DNA from: Hyparrhenia diplandra
Taxonomy: Eukaryota; Streptophyta; Magnoliopsida; Poales; Poaceae
Reading direction: 5' to 3'
Length of the DNA stretch: 64,000 bases
NCBI GenBank assembly: GCA_015847255.1
Contig: JADLZK010007650.1
Coordinates: 62,001-126,000 of the forward strand
Shown piece after piece: positions 8,935-19,309 of the stretch; within the stretch, counting starts at the first letter, position 1; each line of letters starts with the position of its first letter. The position numbers and the translations under genes are program-made. The notes beneath the pieces were generated by a model. The model did no database searches. It saw nothing but the letters and a program-made list of their open reading frames with translations, and had not been told where the DNA came from.

Positions 8935-10330
8935 TGCAGTTCCAAAGTGACGGGGCCGAGCATCTCTATAAGTACATAGACTATACACTTAACTTAAGCT
9001 AGATTCATTCAGGTTCAGTCCGACAAGGTGGGTTGGGATGTTGTGCATATAGAAATTAAAAGAAATAATGACGACATGAACTAATAAGAAATTAAAAAGA
9101 GGGGCCTAATAAAAAGTAAAGTAGATCGAACTGGCGACTTGTACTTTGAGTAACATGGATGCACGTACTACAAAAAGAGAGTTTTTTCAGTCCGACAAGG
9201 TGGGTTGGGATGTTGTGCATTAGCTCCGAGCTAATGACGGCACGCACTAGCCCTGCCCCTATAAGTACACTCTAAAAGCCACCACCAGAGGCAGCCGCCA
9301 TGCACGACGACCTTGTCTAGAAAGTGGTACTTGAGGAGCTCAAGAAAACTCATTGTAAGTGAACAATATATAATGCTCAATGCTAGCGCTGCCATGTGAT
9401 CGATCTTGTGTTTGGTATGTGAACTGGACGTAAAGAAAGTTAGAACTGCCTGTCATTGTACTATATATATTTAACTCCAATGGCTCGATCTGCGCCAGTG
9501 TATGGAGAATCTGAATCTAGCTGCATACGAGATTCATCTTTGACCCTCCACCTCATGAAGAGATTCCAACTGTATCGCAAAGATTCCTTTCAGCACTCAT
9601 CGTTGAATATTAATTTTGGCCGGCTTTCATGTACTACCACTTTTGCATCTTTCCAGCTTCGTACTACACATCTTTACACCTATATGCTGTAAGATATAAA
9701 TTATGTGTGATAATAACAAGGGACACCAAGGCATGCATTCCTCCCTGCCTAAATAAATTTCATGTTTTTCCTTATCTTTACTGATCTAACTGCTTACTAA
9801 TATATTTTCATTCGTACTAATATTTATTTTCCGTTCACAGAAGATTGCAATTCTTGCTTTTCGAGAAATCAATTGATTAATTTTTTTTTTTGGCTAAATT
9901 TATATAAAGAAGTGTAAACATCTATGACGACACAAAATAAATATCATTACTGTTATAGAATATATATTTTATAAAAAATATTTGGAAATATAAATACTAG
10001 TAATGTTTTCTAATTAAATTTGATCAAAGTTGAACTACTTTGATCGGCGCGCATCCATAATTGCAGTTTTTACAAGCATCTATAATTTCATTATTTTATC
10101 CATGAAGGCCGTACTGAATATATGGCAGCGCAGGCTGAATATTCTGAAGGGACCGCGCATATTCTACAACTTCAATTACCTATTGTTGCATGGGGACTTG
10201 CGGTTGGAGAGCTCGGCGCGCGGTAACGACAAACCGATCAAGGCATGACATACGTACGTGCACTGCATACGACGCAATGCATGCATGCACGTTCTCTCCA
10301 AAGTGTGTTTGTGAGCCCGCACACACGTAT
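8935..10330. repeat. Array module A, copy b (not next to a CEP gene)
   Basis: It carries GTACACTCTAAAAGCCACCA (from 9265), the GAATCTGAATCTAGC region (about 9508) and the block ending near 10250 that also closes copies c and d. The TTTAGTTTCGCCATTTAGC anchor is missing through a deletion. A 35-bp exact direct repeat beginning TTCAGTCCGACAAGG occurs at 9014-9048 and 9186-9220, bracketing the rearranged part. The homology resumes at about 12130-12700 after the MITE and CACTA insertions. Confidence 0.65.
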
Positions 10331-10778
10331 ACGTCGCTTTTGCGCTTTTTGCATTACATGTGACTCTAGGTGGAAGCTCAATCTAATTTGGACATCCATG
10401 GGTTTTGACAAATGCCTTAGAAATTCAAATTTTGGTGGAGACCACCTCTTTCTAGTTCATTTTTTTGAACTAGAGGGTATCCATTGGACATCCATGGACA
10501 TCCAACTTCCACCTAGACCAGTGGCGAAGCTAGATTGGAAAATACCCTGGTGCCACACCTTTAGAAGTACATGTATTCAAGTAATTTTTAGCATAAAATA
10601 TACTGTTAACAAAGGGAAAAACGGTTTGGACCCCGTGCATGTGCACCGGGGAACTTGAACGTGGCCATGTGACCTAGACATGTGACAATGTTTTACGCAT
10701 GTTGATGTCTTTACTAGTACAGTCCAGCAAAGTCGCTCCTCCAGACAGGTAGGGTCGTGGTTTTAGCGGGCGATGTAA
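10331..10778. other. Unassigned AT-rich DNA
   Basis: Contains ACATCCATGG twice near 10393 and 10489, and an inverted pair TCTAGTTCA/TGAACTAGA around 10450-10475. No gene, TIR or target duplication was recognised. Confidence 0.3.
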
Positions 10779-10995
10779 AGACACTCATAATGCAGACTCT
10801 ATCATAGAGTCTAAAACTATTTATTACCTTAGGTAATGTAGACTTGGAGTCCAAATAAGACTTGGAGTCTTGTTTTTTCTCCCTCTCTCTTCCATAAATA
10901 TATTGCCACATCAGCGCCATATCAGCGAAGTGCAATAAATATAATGGTAATAAATAAGCTTAAACTCTATGGTAGAGTCTGCATTGTGAGTGCCC
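10779..10995. mobile_element. Tourist-like (PIF/Harbinger) MITE, 217 bp
   Basis: Inverted termini CACTCATAATGCAGACTCTA and the inverse of AGAGTCTGCATTGTGAGTG are extended by AGA on the left and CCC on the right, and are flanked by TAA on both sides (10776-10778 and 10996-10998). The same family is seen as a truncated copy at about 50510-50650. Confidence 0.82.
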
Positions 10996-11030
10996 TAACA
11001 TGCATAAGCCAATAGCCATCATGCAGCATG

Positions 11031-12121
11031 CACCACAGGAAACTGGGCCTTCGCCCACGGGACTGCGTTTTCCGAGACCCCGAAAAACCAGCTCTCGACA
11101 AAGTATATCCTCACCGACGGTCGTTCTCGTCAAAGAACTCCCCTCTCTTCACCGAGAACTTAGTCCTCGACGAAGTTATCCCCTCGGCAAAGATGATCTT
11201 TGCCGACGGGTCAACTCGCAAAGCAAAGCGGCGGCTCTCGGCATAGACGGCGGGCAAGGTGACGCCATCGACACGTTGACTTTGCCGACAACTACCGTTA
11301 GGTTCTCAGTAAAAGAATACCCTTTTTTGCGAGAGCTCTGCCTTCGAGCCGTCGGCAAAGCATTAACTATTTTTTTTATTTTGCCATCACAACTTTGATG
11401 ATTTCGTGCATTAAAAAAATAATAAAAAAAAATTGAGACGATTTCGTGCATGGTTGCATCTCGGATGGCACGAGGTCGGACATCTCCATGTGAATTCTAT
11501 TAAAAACGTGCATAATTTATAACAACTCACATATATATCACATCCATACAAACTTGCTTAATTTAAAATGTGCATAATTCAAACCAAGTCACTACAAACA
11601 AAAGATGTTCTACTACAACTACTGGTGGCACATCGGGGCATTATCCCCAGATCTTGAGAACTTAAACACACCATTGTTGGATGCATGGCACACAGAAGTG
11701 CTTGTTCTTGCATGAATCGCACCAGACCACCCTCCCCTCCCTTTATCATTCCTTTGGCACTGGTTCTCGGCAAAGAAAAAAAAAAGTTTTTTTTGCCGAC
11801 TACCTTTCTAGCAAGTTCTCGGCAAAGATGTATATTTTGCCGAGAGACCCACTGACAGGTGGTTGGCGAAGATTGGTGCAAGCGCCGTCGAGTTACAATG
11901 GCCGTTAACGGTCACTTTTTTTCGCGGCGCTGCGGTAGGTGCTCGGCGAATACGTCGCCGAGCTTCGTCGTCAGGGTGCTTTCGGCATAGGACCTGTGCC
12001 GTGAAAAATTTTTCCGTTCGCCCTATGCCGAGCACTATGCTCCGCGAAGACTTCGCCCGACGGCCTGAGGGCCTTTGTCTTGAGTTCTAGGTTCTCGGCG
12101 AAGAACCGATTTCCTGTAGTG
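11031..12121. mobile_element. Complete small non-autonomous CACTA element, TSD ATG
   Basis: The left terminus is CACCACAGGAAACTGGGCC (first triplet CAC kept, T4 changed to C). The right terminus is ATTTCCTGTAGTG. The element is flanked by ATG on both sides (11028-11030 and 12122-12124), the 3-bp duplication expected for CACTA elements. Motifs related to CTCGGCAAAG and TTTGCCGA are scattered at both ends. At 1091 bp there is no room for a transposase and none was recognised. Confidence 0.92.
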
Positions 12122-12124
12122 ATG

Positions 12125-12715
12125 GGTGGCCTTTTTTTGACCGGCCTGTAGTCCAGTATACGGAGTATATATGTGAGTACAACGAACTTCTCACATACAA
12201 GTACAGCCAGGTAGGAGTACACGTACACGTACTACTTAACAAACAATAATCCCAAATCAATCACATCCCAATAAAACTGGATCTCGGTCCTTTTTCTAGT
12301 GAGCTCCCAAGACGACAACAGATGCAAAAAGCTACGCATGCGCCTCTCCCCTACGTGCGGTTAGGTGTCTCGATTCGGTTTCCAGCTACGTACACTACAC
12401 AGCATAGTATTTATTGGACCGCTGCTGTTTCAAGTGTTATTGGACCGCTGCTGTTTCAAGTGGATTAAAATTAAGCATGCATACTATACTATATGTGGCC
12501 GTACAAGACGGTTAGTCGTTGGACATATATAATAACTGCTTTCAGGCAGCTTGGTTTTTGTTCCTTTTTCTGTAAAAAAAATCTGCTTTTCCTTCTCCCA
12601 TGTCACTAGTTAATTTATCTTGTAAGAATTATATATAGCTAGGGGCGCGCGCTGGCATTCAACTTTGACCTTTCTTTAGGAAATAATATTATATAATCAT
12701 GGGACTAGAAAAAGG
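12125..12715. repeat. Continuation of module A copy b
   Basis: Matches the right-hand parts of copies c (about 20700-21450) and d (about 29000-29440): GAGCTCCCAAGACGA, the GATTAAAATTAAGCATGC stretch, and the TTGTAAGAATTATATATA close. A 26-bp tandem duplication with the core GGACCGCTGCTGTTTCAAG sits at about 12409-12461. Confidence 0.6.
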
Positions 12716-13680
12716 ACTAGAAAAACAAATAAACCACCTCACCTATACGTGGCCCCCCTCCGGCCCCCTCCAACATGATGAGTCAGAGGGTCCACCTGGG
12801 GTGGCCGGCGGCTAAGGCAGCTTCTCGTATGTCGTTGCGGGGACCATGGTCGTCCCCACGTTCTTTGGTTCGAGCCACTCTGTCATTATCTTTGGTGGCT
12901 CTGGCCCGCGATCCCGCGGTGTAGATGTTTACCTTGCTGACCAATATCCGACCTAGGAGGGCGCCTGGCGCTGCTCCCAGAGGGCTTTACGCTCCTCTTT
13001 GCAAAAGAGCTTGGCCTCTAACTTGGCGGCAACCTCCGACATCGTCGGTGATGCGGCCGCAATGGCCTGCTCTCCAAGGAAGTCGTGACCTGCTTTCTCC
13101 ATCATATGTGCTTGGTGGCGATCTCCATCTTGCTGGTGAGGACCGCTTTAATTGTCGCGCCGAAGCTCCTTGTCAAGACACGTCTCGATAGGGCTCCCTA
13201 TTTCGATGGTCACCAGGAAGTTGTTGACGTTGGAGATGTATGCGACAAAGTGTCGACCTTGGTGAGGATGTCCTTAGTGGAGAAGGCTAAGAGAAGAGTT
13301 CCTGGATCTCGTAGAGCACCCATTGCAGCGGCGTGGGGATCGAGCTGGTCTTCAGATACCAGATGTCAGAGGGTTCGTGTGGGGGTCACCTAGGGTGAGC
13401 GCAGAGGCAGCGGCTAGGGCAGTCGTGCCAATGCGCATGGCATAGGCGGCAGCCCGGCTAGGGCAGCTAGAGAGAGAGAATTGAGCTTTTCTCTTTTATT
13501 ACCCGATTAGATCTGTTACATCTACCCCTATATATGTAGTCCTCATTGGTCTTGATTCCTAACCGAACTAGGAGATCATTATCAGATTTAGATTCTCCTT
13601 TCTATCTTAACAAACTTGACTTCATATCTTAACCAACCCTTCCCTAAACCAACTAGAACTCCACATGGTAATCAGTAGCG
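12716..13680 (-). mobile_element. Probable LTR-retrotransposon fragment
   Basis: GC-rich DNA whose minus strand reads a helical, Glu/Ala/Lys-rich stretch (about 12960-13080, for example EVAAKLEAKLFCKEERKAL) of the kind found in grass retrotransposon gag-like regions. The right part (13470-13680), read on the minus strand, has an A-rich leader-like tract and AATAAAAGAG-type signal as in Copia LTRs. No complete LTR pair, target duplication or integrase/RT motif was found, so the class is uncertain. Confidence 0.4.
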
Positions 13681-14627
13681 AGGGCGGTGTGACCAGCGGC
13701 GGCATGGCAGCGGGCGCCCTCTCGCACATGCACGCAGCTAGGGCATGCCATGTGGAGCCCGTTTCCGGTGCCACGGTGGCAGCGGCGGCCCTCCTTTCAT
13801 ACTTTGCTGGGGAATACGGCCCGAGTTGGGCGTGTGACAGGATGCATGGTTAATATAGAATTGTACAAGTGTTGTCCTGCCTTACAAGAATGGAAGACTA
13901 GTTTTTTGCCATCTTGCGGAGTGTTGTACGTTTCACTGCTCGCCCGGTGGAGGAGATAAAATTCCTAGCTTGTGAGGAAGGGTTACATATGGCTCAAAGG
14001 GCCTGATTGCAGGACCAGTGTTTTAGGGCATACTCGCCTCAAAGGCGTCACAGAGGTCCATGATGATAAATCAACAATTCTAGAAACTGATTGCATGGCC
14101 TGTGTTTTTAGGACGTACTCACCTCAAAGGCGTTATAAAGGTCCCCAACAAAAAAAAAACGAAATCGTTGATTTCCCACATGAAGTCATCAATGCGTGAG
14201 GCGACTCATGTAGATGTTAGAGTAGTAAAGATTTTTTTCGAATCGGGATAAACATTGTTTCGAATCGTGGCAATACATATCTACGAGATAGACACTACCA
14301 GAAAATGGAATTACCTTGGCAGCCAGCAATTTACTTGAGTGCCAAAATCAAACCGTCAAGAAAAGGGTAGTTTCCTAAGCGGTCCTACACCACACACTCA
14401 AGGAAACATAGGAAACATATATTCATTGTCCATTTACATGCATATCCAGTGAGCGAAAAAGAGTAGTAAAGATTAAGAGTCCATACCCCAATAAACGCTC
14501 GTTATGTCTGCAGCTGCTTATTATTTGAAACTTAGCATACACATCATACGGTTCATTGGGGACTTAACTTATATATATGATGATGTTATGCCTGCAGCCT
14601 CGTATTGTTAATTCTAGGCAGAGGGAT
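13681..14627. other. Right flank of module A leading to the next CEP unit
   Basis: Around 13680-13850 is a GC-rich segment resembling 8100-8200. From about 13990 the sequence aligns with 21460-21700 (CACCTCAAAGGC, GAAGTCATCAATG, GATGTTAGAGTAGTAAAG), and 14480-14640 aligns with 22370-22470. A CACTACCAGAAAA word at 14286 looks like a CACTA start, but no matching right end was seen. Confidence 0.45.
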
Positions 14628-14644
14628 AAGGGAAAACTTAACAT

Positions 14645-15431
14645 ACCCCAATTCAGCCCACTTTCGAGGCTCTCCCGCCGCCCCCCCAAACCCTAGGGCC
14701 ACCGCCGCCGGCTCCCGCTTTCCACCACCGCTGGTCCCCCTCCCTTCTCCTCCGAGCATCACGCCAGGGGTTGAAGGGAGTGGGGATCCATCGTTTTAAT
14801 AAGTTTTTTTCTTGAGTCTTCAAGGTTCAAGGTTTCTCAGAAGATCCAATCGAAGAGATTGGCCACGGCGTAAGGCGTCATCAAGTTCGTCGATGTAGCA
14901 ATGGAGCATGTCGTTCGTCAGCAGTGATGGCAAGACGAAGACATCACAATTGATGAAGAATTGATGAAGAATAAGGTACTCGACCCTTCCTTTGTCTCGA
15001 TGTGGTTCTATGCAGCTATGGCGATGGGCTAGTGAGATTTAGTTTTACAACGATATCTATCCGGATGTCGGTTGGACTTGTGTTCTCTTATGACAAATCT
15101 GGTGAAGGCAACGACGATGAGTTCGACGGCGTGTCGGCGGCGCCAATTTCATTATGTTTGCATGTGGAGTTTTAGCAGTTTATTCCTCTTTGCAAAAGTG
15201 ATGGGTATGAGGATGACGGCGGTGGATGGTGAGATGGCCCCTGTTCGATTTCAGATCGGAGCTTATGTCCGTGGCATATCTGTTTGGGATGGTGATCCTA
15301 GATGGTGGAATTTATGGCTTTTTCAATGTTTCTTGTCTCCCATCAATGGAGATGGAGTAGTTTGGTTTACTTTTGTAACGAGAGGATGTAACTTGCTTTA
15401 GTATCAATGGAATTTTTTCCTTATCGAAAAA
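14645..15431 (+). mobile_element. Non-autonomous retroposon, 787 bp, with 17-bp TSD
   Basis: It is flanked by the direct repeat AAGGGAAAACTTAACAT (14628-14644 and 15432-15448). It begins with a C-rich leader containing AAACCCTAGGGCC, as in L1-type LINE or mRNA 5' ends, and finishes with TTATCGAAAAAAA. No endonuclease or reverse-transcriptase motif is present; open frames are short. It looks like a LINE-derived deletion product or a retroposed transcript mobilised by a LINE. Confidence 0.85.
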
Positions 15432-15448
15432 AAGGGAAAACTTAACAT

Positions 15449-16051
15449 GCGTGCATTTACACAAAATGCTCGACCTTGAAAAATGTGTTTAACAATCACT
15501 CATCACAAATCCGAACCTCGAAATCTTGTGTTGCCAGTGTTAATAGAGCCCCGTTGACATGCATGCATGTATGGTTCTTCGTTTTGCAGAACGAAGGAAG
15601 TAAATGGATCGTCATCAGCACACACTATCACTACTATAGAAGCTTATACTATAGGGGTGCATGGCTCTAGGGCGGTTTCAATTTGAATAGAAGCCCGTAA
15701 TCATAGTTCACATATGTAGTACGACGAGCAGCTTTGAGTATCAACGACTGAAGACATCCCTACGTACTGGTTACGAAGAATGTCATACATGCTACCATGC
15801 AATGGCAAATAAATGCAAGTACGTACGTCCCATAGGTGTATGCGGAATTTGCAAAGCGGAGGACAGAAAAAATGACAAATTCAAATAATCATGGATACGA
15901 AATTACCATTACTATGGGAAGGTAGTAAATTTGCAACTAGAAGAAAGCTGGGCCGGGGAACAAACAAATTAAATTTACTAAAGCTACTTGCTAATGCCTG
16001 TAGCTGTTGAATATACTTCATCATCAATGAATCATCATTGACTGATGGTAG
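15449..16051 (-). other. 3' flank of CEP copy 2
   Basis: Array-conserved DNA matching 4191-4667 and 22500-23073, including GGAAGTAAATGGATCGTCAT and the stretch just before the CEP stop. No independent gene was recognised. Confidence 0.6.
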
Positions 16052-16390
16052 TTAGCAGCTTCCTCCCAATCCTACTGTGGGTGAATGCATGACCGATATC
16101 CCAGGGCTGTGGCTTGGGTTAGTAGGGCGGACGTCCTCTGCCGCTCCAGGAACACCACCTTCTGTGGGAGTGAGTGTGCCCTCCATCATCACCCTTGCTG
16201 CTTTTGTGGTCGTCGAAGCAGTGGTAGCTGACAACTGCACTGCTAGCAGCTTTCTTCTACTAGGAGTATTTCCTAGTACTATCATAGTAGGAGTGCATTA
16301 AGCTGACATGATTTCACCGGTGAGAACTAGGACTACTACCATTAGAGCCATGCTCACATTGTTCTTATTGTATGGCTTTTGGATGGCCAT
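16052..16390 (-). pseudogene. CEP precursor pseudogene, copy 2 (stop codon plus frameshift)
   Basis: Reading from the family start at 16390, the signal-peptide region is intact for 30 codons. Codon 31, where intact copies have His in MSAHC, is TAA (16298-16300). Past it the linker continues in frame to GGVPGAAEDVRPTNPSHSPGI. There a 2-bp insertion (an extra AT near 16096-16100) shifts the frame, so the last two CEP residues and the conserved tail are lost and translation ends after GLGGSC. Both lesions are fatal to a normal CEP product. Promoter and leader are well kept. Re-initiation at an internal Met would give no signal peptide. Confidence 0.9.
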
Positions 16391-17255
16391 TGCTAGAGGA
16401 GAAGGTGGTGAAACTAACAAGCTGAAGAATCGATAAAGCTACAGATGGGTTTGCTTCAAGTTACCTTGCCTGTAGCTTAGCTCTTGGGATGCCTACAACC
16501 TCCTACGCTCCAAGCTATTTATAGGCAAGCATCGACGGAGCTTGTACACTATTAAATTTCGACAGTCTGTCTAGCACATGCACGGAGAATAAAATTGTGA
16601 TTGAGAATTTATTTTGTATAGTCCTGTGTAGTAAAGGCGAGGAATGAAAAGGGGCCTCTAATTATTTTCCTTAATTTACAGTACATGGTATTTCGTCACC
16701 TGAAAATAATACTATATATACAACTTAACATTTATGAAAGTAGGTGGGGAAGCTCTCCCCCGAGCGGTTTCAAAAAAAAAAAAAAAAAAAAAAAAAAAAC
16801 TTAACATTTATGCATCTATTCTACAGTGTTATTATTAGTAATTTTATTTATGCCTTAAGGTTTTCAATAAATAATTAACTGTGAGTATTAAAAAAACACT
16901 GAAATGGATCCTATGCGTTGATTAAATGTCGATTTCCATCAAAGAATGAAATGGAGTCAAGTGGAACACCCATGGTTTTAGCGGCACATCCAATTTAGCC
17001 ATGGGGAATTGGGGATATAATCTTGTCTCCTCTTGCCATTAGTGGTTTGATCATCTACACTTGTGCTTCTCATTTCATATATAGCTCGTGTGTAGTTGTT
17101 GCTTGCTTGGTTTGCTCTCCAATAACATAGTGTTTGGTTGTAGTCGGTAGCCAGTTTGAGTTGCTCTTCTTGTTTAGCTCACTAGAGTATAGCTTTGTTT
17201 AGTTGCTAGCTCTTTGTGGTTGAGTGATCTAGTACGTAGTAGAAACAATATGCTA
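16391..17255 (-). promoter_or_regulatory. Leader, promoter and upstream DNA of CEP copy 2
   Basis: TATA box CTATAAATAG (minus strand, 16515-16524) lies about 125 bases before the start codon. The region is nearly identical to 3436-4190 except for a 62-bp retroposon insert (16737-16798). Such long matching flanks point to a fairly recent duplication of the unit. Confidence 0.7.
16737..16798 (+). mobile_element. 62-bp retroposon tail with 14-bp TSD
   Basis: A short segment ending CCCCGAGCGGTTTC plus about 27 A is flanked by ACTTAACATTTATG on both sides (16723-16736 and 16799-16812). The matching site in the copy at 3436-4190 is empty. It is a severely 5'-truncated LINE or SINE 3' end. Confidence 0.88.
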
Positions 17256-17401
17256 CTTCCTCTGTTTTAAATTGTAGGTCGTTTTGGAGTTTTTAGATAC
17301 ATTTCTTTGCTATGTATCGAGACATTGTACATAACTAGATGCATAATAAAAATAATGTATCTAGAAAAGCCAAAATGAATTATAAATTGGAACAGGGGGA
17401 G
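17256..17401. mobile_element. Stowaway-like MITE, 146 bp
   Basis: Termini CTTCCTCTGTTTTAAATTG and the inverse of AATTGGAACAGGGGGAG, flanked by TA (17254-17255 and 17402-17403). The interior holds the inverted pair AGATACATT / AATGTATCT, shared with relics near 49100 and 58680. Confidence 0.8.
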
Positions 17402-17831
17402 TACATGTGTATATAGGGCCGAACGACGGCTCCATGGAGGCTATGGTGGGTCCATGACATTCACGGAAGACATGTGGGGTTAGTGGTGGGCTCGACAACG
17501 CGTCAACATGGGGCACTTGGATTCAACTAGGGGTGGGCTTCAGGGTGGGATTGGCGGAAGACTCTAGGCTCATGGCAGGTTCATGTTTTTAAAATTTTAT
17601 TTTAAAAATCTTTTTTCTAGAGCTGCACACATTGAGCACCTTTGGAAATCTAGAAAAATGGTGGAGCTGCACACTTAAACACTTTGCTCCACCATTAACG
17701 GTGTTGTTTACATATGTAAATTACTTTTGACTGACTCTGTCATAGTAGTACGTGTGATATGTGTGCATCCAAATACTCTCAACTCTAACTTTGGTCGAGC
17801 TACTTGACCCCTGTCCCCCTCAATACTATTA
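17402..17831. other. Unassigned DNA between two elements
   Basis: Contains two related stretches with GAGCTGCACAC near 17622 and 17663 in a short imperfect duplication. No gene was recognised. Confidence 0.3.
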
Positions 17832-18693
17832 GGGCTGGCATGTTTGTAGAGCTTCATGTAGCTCTAGATCCTAAAATTCAGCTCTGCTTTGACTTTGTCC
17901 AACCAAACGGTTGCAGCTCTAGCAACTCCATCACAGATTTGCAAAAAAAAAAAAAATGGTGGAGCAGGCCCCAAATCCATGGATTTCGTGGAGTGCCTCA
18001 AGAGGTGCTCCACCAACTCCAAGTTTTATAGAGTTGGGAGAAATTACCCACTATTGCCACTATTAAATGGAAAATTCACGGTTCCATTTGTTTCATTCGT
18101 GTTTCTCCATGTCGCCTTCTTTCCCGACCTATCGGCCAGCTTTGACCGTTCCCCATTCGATTTCGTTTTTTCGGCGAACTTCTCCGGCGAGGTCATCCAT
18201 GCTCGAGCTTGTCTTCGTCTCCGGCCTGGCGACCGTGGCGCCCGGTAGCCATCGATCGCCCCATCCGTGCCGCACCATTGGCTCATGGCTCTGCGCCGCC
18301 CTGTCAGCGTCCCAGTGCGTTGCTGCGGTGAGCAGCAAGGCGCCACCACTGCCCGTTCGTGCGGGTGCGGCGTGGCGCTGGCGCCAGCGCCGCCATGGCG
18401 AGCCCCTCTGGAAAACTGCGCCGCCCGGGCGCCGAAGGCCCTGCCCCCCTTCGCGGGAGCCTCTCTCGTCGAGCATAGCAGCTAGCCATGGCGATCCGCC
18501 CTCTTCCCATGTAGCGGCGATCCGGATGGGAGGAAGAAGAAGAGTTTTTTTTTCTTTTCTATTCTTCTGATATGCGGTCCCTAGATGACGTAGGAATTCT
18601 AGGAAATCGAAAGCTGTACCAAACGCTTTTCGGGATCTCGGGTCCGCGAGTGGAGGTGCACGGATCTGCAGGTAGAGCTCGCCAAACATGCCC
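17832..18693. mobile_element. PIF/Harbinger-like TIR element, 862 bp, GC-rich interior
   Basis: It is flanked by TTA on both sides (17829-17831 and 18694-18696). The termini GGGCTGGCATGTTTGTAGAG and the inverse of AGCTCGCCAAACATGCCC are imperfect inverted repeats. The outer parts are AT-rich while 18130-18520 is strongly GC-rich and may be a captured gene fragment. The longest frame (minus, 186 codons over 18129-18689) runs through the TIR and shows no recognisable domain. Confidence 0.7.
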
Positions 18694-19309
18694 TTAATAT
18701 CAATGATAAAATATTAGGCAATACTAAGTCTTAGTGCGACCAACATCAAATTTACAGTTAGACAAACTATCATGTCTTTATCCTTCACAAATATTTTTAC
18801 TCCGTACTCCAAATCTGAAATGGTGGGCCAAGATAACCATGCGGTCTCAATATGACTAATAACTCTTTGTTAATATATCCATATGGAATAAAGTTAGCCA
18901 TATATGCTAGTCAGTCTCAGTGGCAGTTCCATTAAATGAAACTCTCTAAACATTTACATTAAATAGATTGCCACATATAGGCATGTTTGATAACAAGACA
19001 ACATATTTAAGAAGAGAGGAGAATTGGGTCTCATCTAGATAAAACTATCTTGGCATGAGTACCAACTCTCTATAAGTTATTATAGTAATTATATGAAACT
19101 CTAGAATAAAACTTTGCATTGAGAAAGCGTGTTTCATCCAAGTTTCATTTTGGTAGTCTTAGAACAACGTAATGAAACTCTCGCTGAGACTAGCGTTATG
19201 CTCGATCAATCACTGGAATTAAAACTGGGGCTTCGTTGTGTTCAAGCATCGATGAACTAAGACCCTTTTTTTAAATAGTGAAAGAGAGAGATCCAAAATA
19301 TATGATAAT
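18694..19309. other. Intergenic DNA with a GTCTCA-type MITE
   Basis: From about 18907 to 19194 an element has termini GCTAGTCAGTCTCAGTGGC and the inverse of TCTCGCTGAGACTAGC, with ATGAAACTCT repeated inside. It is related to the MITE at 30316-30659. No clear target duplication was found. The rest is AT-rich without a recognised feature. Confidence 0.6.

Noticed and set aside
14286..14300. CACTACCAGAAAA as the start of another CACTA element
   Set aside because: No inverse end with a matching triplet was found to the right, so it is recorded only as a word.
18129..18689. 186-codon minus-strand frame as a gene
   Set aside because: It runs through the terminal repeat of a PIF-like element and through GC-rich DNA open on both strands; no domain was recognised.
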